From NCBI GenBank assembly GCA_963669295.1, contig OY769938.1:1-64000 (forward strand): a stretch of DNA of 64,000 nt, given 5' to 3'. Source of the stretch: G963669295 sp963669295 (GTDB taxonomy: Bacteria; Bacteroidota; Bacteroidia; Flavobacteriales_D; CALLUQ01). The translations under genes and the position numbers were made by a program. Of this stretch, positions 27,500 to 35,823 are shown piece by piece. The notes under the pieces were generated by a model that was not told where the DNA came from, did not search any database, and saw only the letters and a list, made by a program, of their open reading frames with translations. Within the stretch, counting starts at the first letter, position 1, and every line of letters begins with the position of its first letter.

Positions 27500-28618
27500 C
27501 TATTTGTTATAGATCAACTTCTTGCTTACGGTTTGGTTGCCATTAATGATTTGTACAAAATACGCACCACTATTTAGGTTCATGGCTTCCAAATCGAGGT
27601 TGATGGAATTAACACCATTGCTACGCACTCCCAATCCTTCGCTGTATACCGTTTCGCCTAACACATTGTGAATGGCTATTGATACATTGGCTGCATGCTC
27701 CAACTGGTAGTTGATCGAAACATTGCCAGTAGTTGGGTTAGGGAATAAACCTACGCCAAACATATTTTCTTCCAACTCATTTACCGCAGTTGCTGTGCTT
27801 CCACCATCAGCATCTACTACTACTCCTGTGTATATCTCGGTAGAATTGTCTTCAATAACAAATGCAATTACTTCAGCATTGTTGATGTTAATGGGAGCAA
27901 CAGCATTGTTCAAATCAAATACATATTGAGTAGTATACAAGCTTCCTGCAGTGGTGTTGCCGGTAATAGCATCTCCCCATTGGCCTGTAGAAATGTGCTC
28001 TACAAAATTATGTTTGTGTACGTAGTTGGCACTTCCTCCACTACCTTGTTGTTCGGCAACAATACCACTTTCCATCAAGTGTACATACAAGCTATTGCCA
28101 TCTGTTACTGTAGAGGTATAATATACTTCTACGTTTACCGTAAGGGTATTCATACCAATGTCGTAGGTAGATGATACTCCAACATTTAAGGGTGATGCCT
28201 CAGCCATAATGGTTTGTGCATGGGAGTCCCATACGCCACGGCTGGTCATTTTTTCAGCAGGATTCCCCCACTCTCTTCTGTTCACAAAAGCACCAGGCAT
28301 AAATCGCGAACCACAATAAGCTGAAGAATAAAATGCATCCAGATAGCCACGACGGAAATCGTAGTCGCCACCATTTACAGGTGAGGTATAACTGGAGTTG
28401 GTTGGTGCGTAAGCAATTACATGCGCACGATCGGGGTAGTTGGCAAGAATACCTGCAGCCACATTGTGCCCATCAGGACAGTTTGGGCAACGCACACCAG
28501 TAAACTCCTCGATGATGGCGTTTTTGTCGGCAGGGGTGGTGCTTACCAACGTTTGCGCTTGCGAAACAACCGCCAATCCTACCACTAAAGCGGCAGTAAA
28601 TAAAGTAGAGATTCTCAT
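27500..28618 (-). CDS. Omp28-related secreted protein with T9SS type A sorting domain
   Basis: The start at 28618 gives MRISTLFTAALVVGLAVVSQ and a clean signal peptide; an in-frame start 16 codons upstream adds a non-signal leader. The 372-residue protein has the Omp28-type thioredoxin-like region with EEFTGVRCPNCPDGH, a CxxC pair near residue 42. The last 80 residues form the type A T9SS domain (GLFPNPTTGNVSI, then VLGETVY, then GAYFVQIINGNQTVSKKLI). It should be secreted through T9SS and anchored or released at the surface. The CxxC suggests redox or metal binding, but function is unknown. It is monocistronic. Confidence 0.86.
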   Translation of the reverse strand: MRISTLFTAALVVGLAVVSQAQTLVSTTPADKNAIIEEFTGVRCPNCPDGHNVAAGILANYPDRAHVIAYAPTNSSYTSPVNGGDYDFRRGYLDAFYSSAYCGSRFMPGAFVNRREWGNPAEKMTSRGVWDSHAQTIMAEASPLNVGVSSTYDIGMNTLTVNVEVYYTSTVTDGNSLYVHLMESGIVAEQQGSGGSANYVHKHNFVEHISTGQWGDAITGNTTAGSLYTTQYVFDLNNAVAPININNAEVIAFVIEDNSTEIYTGVVVDADGGSTATAVNELEENMFGVGLFPNPTTGNVSINYQLEHAANVSIAIHNVLGETVYSEGLGVRSNGVNSINLDLEAMNLNSGAYFVQIINGNQTVSKKLIYNK

Positions 28619-28781
28619 AGATTTTGTATTTAGTTCAACTTTAAGCGTACAATTTACCAAGATCATTCTGGAAATCCTAGCACCTTAAATTCCTTTTTAA
28701 CATCATTGTTTGATTTTTAACACTACTTGCTTTACCATTTCATTTTCAAACCACTCTCCTCCTCATTTCGGATATTTCAAT

Positions 28782-28789
28782 TAAATTTG
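28782..28789 (+). promoter_or_regulatory. -7 promoter box upstream of recR
   Basis: TAAATTTG at 28782-28789 is an exact TAnnTTTG match and ends 4 bases before the recR ATG at 28794. No TTG box is visible at the usual distance. If used, the recR transcript would be leaderless or nearly so. Confidence 0.5.
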
Positions 28790-28793
28790 AGCA

Positions 28794-29411
28794 ATGAATA
28801 TCTCATCCAAACTCATTGAAGAAGCAGTAGAGCAGTTTTCGTCGCTGCCCGGTGTAGGGAAAAGAACAGCGTTACGGCTGGTACTGCACATGCTGAAAAG
28901 AAGCCCTGAAGAGGTCGATGCCTTCTCCAATGCTTTTGTGAATTTGCGCAACAACATTACTTTCTGCAAAAAGTGTCACAACGTTTCCGACATGGAAGTG
29001 TGTAGCATTTGTTCCAATCCTCGACGCGACGAATCTACTGTTTGTGTAGTGGAAGATATTCGCGATGTGATGGCCATAGAAAACACCCAACAATACCAGG
29101 GCGTATATCACGTTTTAGGAGGGATCATTTCTCCGATGGACGGTATTGGCCCAAATGACCTCAATATTGGAACCCTGATTGAAAAGGCCGAAGCAGGTAT
29201 TGTAAAAGAAGTGATTTTGGCACTCAGCACTACCATGGAAGGAGACACTACTAACTTTTATTTATACAAGAAGCTTAAAGATCATGGCGTTAACATCTCA
29301 ACCATAGCCAGGGGCATTGCCATTGGCGACGAATTAGAGTATGCTGATGAAGTTACCCTTGGCAGGTCTATCATCAACCGCACTCCATACGAAAACTCAC
29401 TGGTGAAATAA
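28794..29411 (+). CDS. recR: Recombination mediator RecR
   Basis: The 205-residue protein has the RecR layout. A helix-hairpin-helix LPGVGKRTALRLVLHM is near residues 18-33, a four-cysteine zinc motif covers about 56-71 (FCKKCHNVSDMEVCSICSN), and a Toprim domain follows with CVVED and the C-terminal ARGIAIGDELEYADEVTLGRS. RecR acts with RecO and RecF to load RecA at gapped DNA. The length is standard. It lies 13 bp before the glycosyltransferase fusion gene and may share its transcript. Confidence 0.96.
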   Translation: MNISSKLIEEAVEQFSSLPGVGKRTALRLVLHMLKRSPEEVDAFSNAFVNLRNNITFCKKCHNVSDMEVCSICSNPRRDESTVCVVEDIRDVMAIENTQQYQGVYHVLGGIISPMDGIGPNDLNIGTLIEKAEAGIVKEVILALSTTMEGDTTNFYLYKKLKDHGVNISTIARGIAIGDELEYADEVTLGRSIINRTPYENSLVK

Positions 29412-29424
29412 CGCTTTCCCTTCC

Positions 29425-31377
29425 ATGAAGCTATCTGTCATTATCGTTAACTACAATGTAGAATACTTCCTTGAGCAGTGTTTGCATTCGGTGTATAAAG
29501 CACTGAAGAACGTTGAAGGAGAAGTATATGTGGTGGACAATATTTCGGTAGACGGATCGGTAGAGATGGTACGTAAAAAGTTTCCTGATGTACATTTAAT
29601 TGCCAACAAAGAAAACGTTGGTTTTTCCAGGGCCAACAACCAGGCCATAAAGCTATCGAAAGGTGAGTATGTGTTATTGCTCAACCCCGATACGGTGGTA
29701 GAGGAAGATACTTTTGAAAAGGTGGTGAAGTTCATGGACGAACACCCAGATGCTGGAGGACTAGGGGTAAAAATGATCGATGGAAAAGGAAAATTCCTTC
29801 CAGAATCGAAACGAGGCCTCCCTACTCCTGCTGTAGCCTTTTATAAGATTTTTGGGTTGTCGCGCCTCTTCCCCAAAAACAAAAAGTTTAGCAAATACCA
29901 CCTGGGATACCTCGATGAAAACGAGACGCACGAAATAGAAATTCTTGCTGGAGCCTTTATGCTCATGCGCAAAACCACCCTGGATAAAGTAGGGTTACTG
30001 GATGAAGCCTTCTTTATGTATGGCGAAGATATTGACCTGTCGTATCGCATTACCCTTGGAGGGTATAAAAACTATTATTTCCCCGATACACGCATCATTC
30101 ATTATAAAGGAGAGAGCACTAAGAAAAGTAGCGTGAATTACGTATTTGTGTTTTACAATGCCATGATCATATTTGCGCAGAAGCACTTTTCCGAAAAAAA
30201 CGCCAAGCTTTTTTCTTTCCTGATTAACTGTGCCATTTACCTGCGTGCTTCCATTGCTCTTTTCAACCGCTTTATCAAAAAATCGATGGTGCCGTTGTTG
30301 GATGGCATACTCATTACCGGTGGATTGTTTGGCATTGCTTATTACTACGATTGGTATTTCCAAAAAGGATTTAATTATCAGTTGCTGGCCATTATGCTTC
30401 CAAGCTATATGCTGGTATGGTTGCTCTCGGTATTCTTTAGTGGTGGCTACGACAAACCGTTAAAGTTGGTACGCATTATCAAAGGATTGCTTATTGGTAC
30501 AGGAATTATTTTGATTGTATACGCCTTGCTATCGAAAGACTTGCAGTTTTCGCGTATCCTCATCCTCATAGGCGCAGCATGGGCCGTTATTTCAATGCTA
30601 TTAACGCGTTGGATATTGCACCTGGCCAAGGTAGAAGGTTATAGCTTACGTGGTAATCCCAATAAGCGATTTGCCATTGTGGGCGATCGTGAAGAAGCCG
30701 ATAGGGTAACTACTTTATTGAACCAAACCGCCAACAACCCCAGCTTTATTGGCTCGGTACAACCTGAGCTTAGCGAAACTTCGAGCGAAGGTTACCTGGG
30801 TAGTATCGATCAAATTACTGAGATTGTTCAAATTCATAAAATCGACGAAGTGATTTTTTGTGCTAAAAACCTTACTGCACAGCGCATCATTGACTCGATG
30901 TCGCGCATTGATGCCAAGTCGATAGATTATAAAATCGCTCCACCCGAAAGCTTGTATATGATTGGCAGTAACTCCATCGAAACTTCGGGCGATCTGTATG
31001 TACTCGATATCAACTCGGTAACACGAACTGCCAACATGCGTAACAAGCGGGTGCTTGACTTTTTTGCCAGTATCATTATGCTTGCCTTCTTGCCCGTATC
31101 TCTTTTGATGGTAAAAAACAGGTTGGGTTTTATCAGCAACCTGTTTAGCGTTATGCTTGGCAAGAAATCGTGGGTGGGCTATGGCAAAATGAGTGAGCAA
31201 GCTAAATTTAAGCTCCCCAAAATTAAACCTGGAGTGTTATCGTCGGTAGATACCTTGAAGAATGTTCACCAAACTCAGGAAACAATTGATAAGCTCAACG
31301 TCGTATATGCTAAAGATTACCGCCTTACCAACGATATTATGGCCATTTGGAAGGGATTCAAATCGTTGGGCAATTAG
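29425..31377 (+). CDS. GT2 glycosyltransferase fused to a sugar-transferase-like membrane half
   Basis: The 650-residue protein begins with a family 2 glycosyltransferase domain (1-260): IIVNYNVEYFLEQCL, then NPDTVVEED with a DxD-type acid, then FMYGEDIDLSYRI. From about 270 there are membrane helices up to about 400. Residues 415-530 form a Rossmann-like region (RFAIVGDREEADRVTTLL, IDEVIFCAKNLT) like that before polyprenyl-phosphate sugar transferases. The final part (VLDFFASIIMLAFLPVSLL, then SWVGYG) matches the start and a core motif of such transferases, but the catalytic middle looks shortened. It probably builds a surface glycan. Lone GT2 activity with a structural second half is an alternative. 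Confidence 0.82.
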   Translation: MKLSVIIVNYNVEYFLEQCLHSVYKALKNVEGEVYVVDNISVDGSVEMVRKKFPDVHLIANKENVGFSRANNQAIKLSKGEYVLLLNPDTVVEEDTFEKVVKFMDEHPDAGGLGVKMIDGKGKFLPESKRGLPTPAVAFYKIFGLSRLFPKNKKFSKYHLGYLDENETHEIEILAGAFMLMRKTTLDKVGLLDEAFFMYGEDIDLSYRITLGGYKNYYFPDTRIIHYKGESTKKSSVNYVFVFYNAMIIFAQKHFSEKNAKLFSFLINCAIYLRASIALFNRFIKKSMVPLLDGILITGGLFGIAYYYDWYFQKGFNYQLLAIMLPSYMLVWLLSVFFSGGYDKPLKLVRIIKGLLIGTGIILIVYALLSKDLQFSRILILIGAAWAVISMLLTRWILHLAKVEGYSLRGNPNKRFAIVGDREEADRVTTLLNQTANNPSFIGSVQPELSETSSEGYLGSIDQITEIVQIHKIDEVIFCAKNLTAQRIIDSMSRIDAKSIDYKIAPPESLYMIGSNSIETSGDLYVLDINSVTRTANMRNKRVLDFFASIIMLAFLPVSLLMVKNRLGFISNLFSVMLGKKSWVGYGKMSEQAKFKLPKIKPGVLSSVDTLKNVHQTQETIDKLNVVYAKDYRLTNDIMAIWKGFKSLGN

Positions 31378-31437
31378 GTAAGTTTCTTCCCGCCCTTTTG
31401 CCTGATTTTATTCACAATAGCTCTTGATAAATTCTTA

Positions 31438-31467
31438 TTGTAAATCAGAGAATTTAGCTTATTTTTG
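31438..31467 (+). promoter_or_regulatory. Bacteroidota-type promoter for the E2 gene
   Basis: TTG at 31438-31440 is followed after 19 bases by TATTTTTG at 31460-31467, both exact. Transcription should start near 31474, giving a 5' untranslated region of about 35 bases before the ATG at 31508. Confidence 0.7.
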
Positions 31468-31507
31468 TTCTCTGATTTTCGACTCAAAACCTTAAAAGAT
31501 AAAGCAA

Positions 31508-32878
31508 ATGGCGCAGGTAGAAGTGCTCTTACCCAAGATGGGAGAAAGTGTTGCAGAAGCAACCATCATTAAATGGCTGAAAGAAGAGGGGGAAACGATT
31601 GAAGCCGACGAATCGATCATTGAAATTGCAACGGATAAGGTAGACTCAGAAGTGCCCGCTCCTGCAGATGGTGTATTGGTAAAGCGCTTGTGCAACGAAG
31701 GCGACGTAGTAAAAGTAGGCGATGTAATTGCCATCATTGCTGGTGAAGGAGAAGCTGTTGCAGAAGTAACTGCTCCTGCTGCCGAGCCAGCAAAAGAAGT
31801 TGCTGCAGCTGCACCTGTTGCAGCTGAGCCTGTAATGGCTGCCAGCACAGCTACCACTGCCGTAGCCGCAACCGAAGAGCCCATCAGCAAAAATGGCAAC
31901 TCTGGTCGTTTCTATTCGCCATTGGTGCGTAGCATTGCCGAAAAAGAAGCCATTTCTATGGCCGAGTTAGAAGCCATCCCCGGTACCGGACAGGGTGGTC
32001 GATTAACCAAAAAAGATCTATTGGCCTATCTGCCCAAGCGTTCTACACAATCTGCAACTACTTCGGCAACTCCGGTTGCCCCAGCTATAGTGGCAGCTCC
32101 TGCAACCAACGGGCAGGCAAAAGTAGTTAGCCAACCCACTCCAGTGCAACCAGCCATTTCTGTTGGCGGACAGGATGAGATCATTGAAATGGATCGTATG
32201 CGTAAGCTCATTGCCGATCACATGGTGATGTCGAAACATACCTCCCCTCATGTTACTTCATATGTAGAAGCCGATGTTACCAACATTGTAAACTGGAGAA
32301 ACAAAGTAAAAAACAGCTTCCAGCAACGCGAAGGAGAAAAGATCACCTTTACTCCTATTTTCATGGAAGCATTGGTAAAAGCCATCAAAGACATGCCTAT
32401 GGTAAATGTTTCGGTAGATGGTGATAAAATCATAAAAAAGGCCGACATCAACCTGGGTATGGCTACTGCCCTTCCAAGTGGCAACCTTATTGTTCCTGTT
32501 ATTAGAAATGCTGACCGTTTGAACCTATTGGGAATTACCAAGGCGGTAAATGATTTGGCTAATAGAGCAAGAAACAACAAATTAAAGCCCGAAGAGATTC
32601 AAGGTGGCACTTACACTATTACCAATGTAGGGTCGTTCGGCAACGTGATGGGCACCCCCATCATTAACCAACCGCAAGTAGCCATTATGGCCGTTGGTGC
32701 CATTCGTAAAAAGCCTGCTGTTATTGAAACGCCTCAGGGAGATACCATTGGAATTCGCCATATGATGTATCTATCGCATTCGTACGACCATCGTGTGGTT
32801 GACGGTGCTCTTGGAGGTACTTTTGTTCGACGGGTAGCCGATTATTTGGAGCAATTTGATGTTAATCGCGAGATTTAG
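31508..32878 (+). CDS. Dihydrolipoamide acyltransferase, E2 of a 2-oxo acid dehydrogenase complex
   Basis: The 456-residue protein has a single lipoyl domain (1-76) with lipoylated Lys44 in EIATDKVDSEV, and an Ala/Pro-rich linker. A peripheral-subunit-binding domain (about 138-178, SPLVRSIAEKEAISMAELEA) and a second linker follow, then the catalytic domain with SHSYDHRVVDG (His428, Asp432). It transfers an acyl group from lipoate to CoA in the core of a pyruvate, 2-oxoglutarate or branched-chain complex. No E1 or E3 gene is next to it, so the substrate cannot be fixed; in Bacteroidota such lone genes are often called branched-chain E2. It is read from its own consensus promoter. Confidence 0.92.
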   Translation: MAQVEVLLPKMGESVAEATIIKWLKEEGETIEADESIIEIATDKVDSEVPAPADGVLVKRLCNEGDVVKVGDVIAIIAGEGEAVAEVTAPAAEPAKEVAAAAPVAAEPVMAASTATTAVAATEEPISKNGNSGRFYSPLVRSIAEKEAISMAELEAIPGTGQGGRLTKKDLLAYLPKRSTQSATTSATPVAPAIVAAPATNGQAKVVSQPTPVQPAISVGGQDEIIEMDRMRKLIADHMVMSKHTSPHVTSYVEADVTNIVNWRNKVKNSFQQREGEKITFTPIFMEALVKAIKDMPMVNVSVDGDKIIKKADINLGMATALPSGNLIVPVIRNADRLNLLGITKAVNDLANRARNNKLKPEEIQGGTYTITNVGSFGNVMGTPIINQPQVAIMAVGAIRKKPAVIETPQGDTIGIRHMMYLSHSYDHRVVDGALGGTFVRRVADYLEQFDVNREI

Positions 32879-32967
32879 TATTTTTATCGTGTATATTAGT
32901 ACTTTTATACAATCTCGTAAGGTAATTGAATAACTTCTTTCATACATTAAGTTTTAATCGTCATCAC

Positions 32968-35667
32968 ATGAGACTGATCGTTTTGTTCGCCTGCACCATG
33001 TTACTCTCTCTAACTGTAATGGCACAAGATGGTTTTCGAAAGCAGTTCATTGAAGGCAATCAATTGATGGAGGAGAAGTTTTACAGCCGGGCACTTGGTG
33101 TTTGGTTAATGCTGGAAAAAGAACAGCCCGACAATGCCAATGTGAAGTATAAAATTGGCCTTTGCTACCTCAAATCTTCTAACGAAAAGGCAAAGTCGCT
33201 CGATTACCTTGAAGGTATTGGTGATAACATCTCCAAAAACTACGACCCTTTCAACCATTTGGAAGACAAAGCCCCCCGAGAGGCCATCTTCTACCTGGGA
33301 CAGGCCTATCACTTGAATTACATGCTCGATAAAGCCATTGCGCAATTTGGCAAGTTTAAATCGGCAGTTAAAAAGAATCATGACCTTTACGCTGAGGCTG
33401 ATCGTTACACCATGATGTGTAACAATGCAAAAGAATTGATGGCGAGCCCGGTATCGTTAAAGATTACCAATCTTGGATGTGATGTGAATAGTGATGCTCC
33501 TGACTTTAGTCCTGTTATTTCTGTTGATGAGCGTCAAATGTTCTTCACCACCAGAAGGGTACGTTCCGACAGTTCTAACCTTTATGTATTTGACGATGGC
33601 GACGGCATGCACTATGAAGATATCTACATCGTTTACAAAGATGATGAAGGCAATTGGGGGAAACCTGAAGCCATGCACTTCAATAGCGATGGACATGAAG
33701 CTACCATCAATGTATCGGTAGATGGACAAACGCTATATGTATACAAGGATGATGGTGGTGACGGTAACATCTACGAAAGTGTATTGGAAGGTGACATGTG
33801 GACTTTCCCTTCTAAAATGGGCGACAAGATTAATACCGAGAGTTGGGAAACACACGGTACCATTTCTGCCGACGGCAAATTCTTATACTTTGTAAGCGAC
33901 CGCAAAGGTGGTTTTGGAGGAAGAGATATCTATCGCTGTAAGCGCATTGATTTAGCCGGTGGTCTTTGGGAATGGAGTGATGCCATGAACCTGGGTCCTA
34001 CCATCAATACGCCCTACGATGAGGATGCTCCTTACCTACACCCTGATGGCAAAACACTTTACTTTGCTTCTAACGGACATAAAACAATGGGTGGGTTCGA
34101 TTTATTTCGTTCCTATACCGAAGATAACTTAAAATGGACTGCCCCGGTAAACATTGGCTATCCTGTTAACACAGTAGATGACGACGCTTTTTATGTAGAA
34201 TCGGCTGATGGTAAAAGGGCCTATTACTCGTCGAGAAAAGAAGGTGGTTGTGGAGAAGCTGACATTTACCTGATTGAATACAGCGACCCTTCAGCTGAGT
34301 TTAACCTTGCCGTATTGAAAGGGGTGATTAATGTTCCTGATGGGCAAAGCATTCCAGCAACCACTCAAATTGTTATTCGCAACCCGGCCATGCCCGACGA
34401 TAGCACTGTACACATTCCACGACAAAGGGATGGTGTTTTTGTAGCCATTTTAGAGCCTTGCCAGGATTATGAATTGGAATACAAAGTGGATGGAAAAACC
34501 TTCCACAAAGACAAGATAACCATTCCTTGTAAAGCGTATAGCGACATTGAAAAAGAGTTGTTTCTCGATCCCCTTAACCTGAATGAGTCAGGGCAAGTGG
34601 TGAACATGGCAGACAATGCTGAATTAATGTGGCAACTATTGTTAAACGACGAACCTTACACCAAAGCAGCCGGTACCATTGTTACCTACCTCAACGATGC
34701 AGGAAAGATTGTGTTTGTTGAAGCAGTAGATGATAAAGGGATGTTCAAGTTCCACGACCTTCCGCTTGATAAGAAACAATTGCTGGATGTAAAACTGGAT
34801 GAACCTTCGTTGTGTGATAAAATTGAAGTAGCCTTGATTGGCGAAAACGGAAAAATTCTTGGTAAAGCTTTACGACAAGGCGATTGTAAATTCCTTTTCG
34901 GGCAGGATGGCCCAAGGTGGCAAGTGCTTTACAATAAGAAGCCATACGAAAAAGAAGGCACCATTGTAACCTATCTCGACAAAGACGGCAATACGCTCAT
35001 CACTGAAAAGTTGGATAACAATGGCATCTTTACTTATTACGAATTGCCCAAGGACATTGGTTACATCTTTAACATCCAAACCGATGACCCTGCATTGTGC
35101 GATAAGATGGAAGTGGTATTGCTAGGAGCCAATGGCAGTGGAATTATTGGCAGGGCAGTAAGAGACAAGCGTTGTAAGTACCATTACAACCTTCCGATTG
35201 CCAATACTACTGATACGACCAACAATACGAATACGAACACAAATAGCAATACCACTGAGGATCCTAAGTTTGATGCTACAGACGAGGTAACGACCAAGTC
35301 GAGTTTCGACAAGTATTACACTTACAACAACCGTGGGGTAAACACCAAAGAGCAGCGATTTGTATCATTCATCAACGATGTGTTGTACATCATTAAGCAA
35401 CGTGGTTCTGTTAATATTGTTATTGAAAGCAGTGCCTCAAAGGTGCCTACGCGATCGTATAAAAACAACAAAACGCTTGCAAAAAATCGTTCAGGTGATG
35501 CCAAGTCTATCTTGTTATCGCAACTGAGTAAAAAAGGCATTAAGGCTGATAAAGTAAACTTCATTGCCATCAACTCATTGGTGCAAGGCCCTGCTTATAA
35601 AGGCGATTACATTGAGAATAGAGAAACTTATGAGCGCTATCAGTACATTAAGATGATTGCCAAGTAA
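32968..35667 (+). CDS. TPR and PD40 beta-propeller protein with degenerate OmpA-like C-terminus
   Basis: The ATG at 32968 gives MRLIVLFACTMLL and a signal peptide ending in VMAQ; the in-frame TTG at 32926 would add a polar leader. The 899-residue protein has TPR-like helices (about 20-150) and PD40 propeller blades (about 170-440), with the recurrent ISADGKFLYFVSDRKGGFGG and LHPDGKTLYFASNGHKTMGG. Two similar beta modules follow at about 530-740 (VTYLNDAGK, VTYLDKDGN), then a Thr/Asn-rich linker. The 130-residue end resembles an OmpA peptidoglycan-binding domain but lacks a clear full motif. Proteins of this build include the T9SS-associated PorE. Its role here may be envelope anchoring. A shorter relative follows at 35824. 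Confidence 0.78.
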   Translation: MRLIVLFACTMLLSLTVMAQDGFRKQFIEGNQLMEEKFYSRALGVWLMLEKEQPDNANVKYKIGLCYLKSSNEKAKSLDYLEGIGDNISKNYDPFNHLEDKAPREAIFYLGQAYHLNYMLDKAIAQFGKFKSAVKKNHDLYAEADRYTMMCNNAKELMASPVSLKITNLGCDVNSDAPDFSPVISVDERQMFFTTRRVRSDSSNLYVFDDGDGMHYEDIYIVYKDDEGNWGKPEAMHFNSDGHEATINVSVDGQTLYVYKDDGGDGNIYESVLEGDMWTFPSKMGDKINTESWETHGTISADGKFLYFVSDRKGGFGGRDIYRCKRIDLAGGLWEWSDAMNLGPTINTPYDEDAPYLHPDGKTLYFASNGHKTMGGFDLFRSYTEDNLKWTAPVNIGYPVNTVDDDAFYVESADGKRAYYSSRKEGGCGEADIYLIEYSDPSAEFNLAVLKGVINVPDGQSIPATTQIVIRNPAMPDDSTVHIPRQRDGVFVAILEPCQDYELEYKVDGKTFHKDKITIPCKAYSDIEKELFLDPLNLNESGQVVNMADNAELMWQLLLNDEPYTKAAGTIVTYLNDAGKIVFVEAVDDKGMFKFHDLPLDKKQLLDVKLDEPSLCDKIEVALIGENGKILGKALRQGDCKFLFGQDGPRWQVLYNKKPYEKEGTIVTYLDKDGNTLITEKLDNNGIFTYYELPKDIGYIFNIQTDDPALCDKMEVVLLGANGSGIIGRAVRDKRCKYHYNLPIANTTDTTNNTNTNTNSNTTEDPKFDATDEVTTKSSFDKYYTYNNRGVNTKEQRFVSFINDVLYIIKQRGSVNIVIESSASKVPTRSYKNNKTLAKNRSGDAKSILLSQLSKKGIKADKVNFIAINSLVQGPAYKGDYIENRETYERYQYIKMIAK

Positions 35668-35723
35668 GCAGTTCAATTCGCTATTTGTTACCGTACATTC
35701 TAACAAAAAATTAATATATTTAT

Positions 35724-35757
35724 AAAACCCTTTACAACATGTAAGGGGTTTTGTTTT
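35724..35757 (+). terminator. Intrinsic terminator after the first PD40 gene
   Basis: A 12-bp stem (AAAACCCTTTAC at 35724-35735 pairing with GTAAGGGGTTTT at 35741-35752, one G-T pair) with a 5-base loop is followed by a T-rich run. It should separate the two PD40 genes into different transcripts. Confidence 0.75.
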
Positions 35758-35823
35758 AATCCTTCACTAGCGTTCATTGTCCTTTTTGGTATCATAGTTG
35801 TATTATTAAGGGAAACGTTTGAT

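Noticed and set aside
30715..31200. A 161-codon minus-strand frame within the glycosyltransferase fusion gene
   Set aside because: It is antisense to a well-supported gene and shows no family features.
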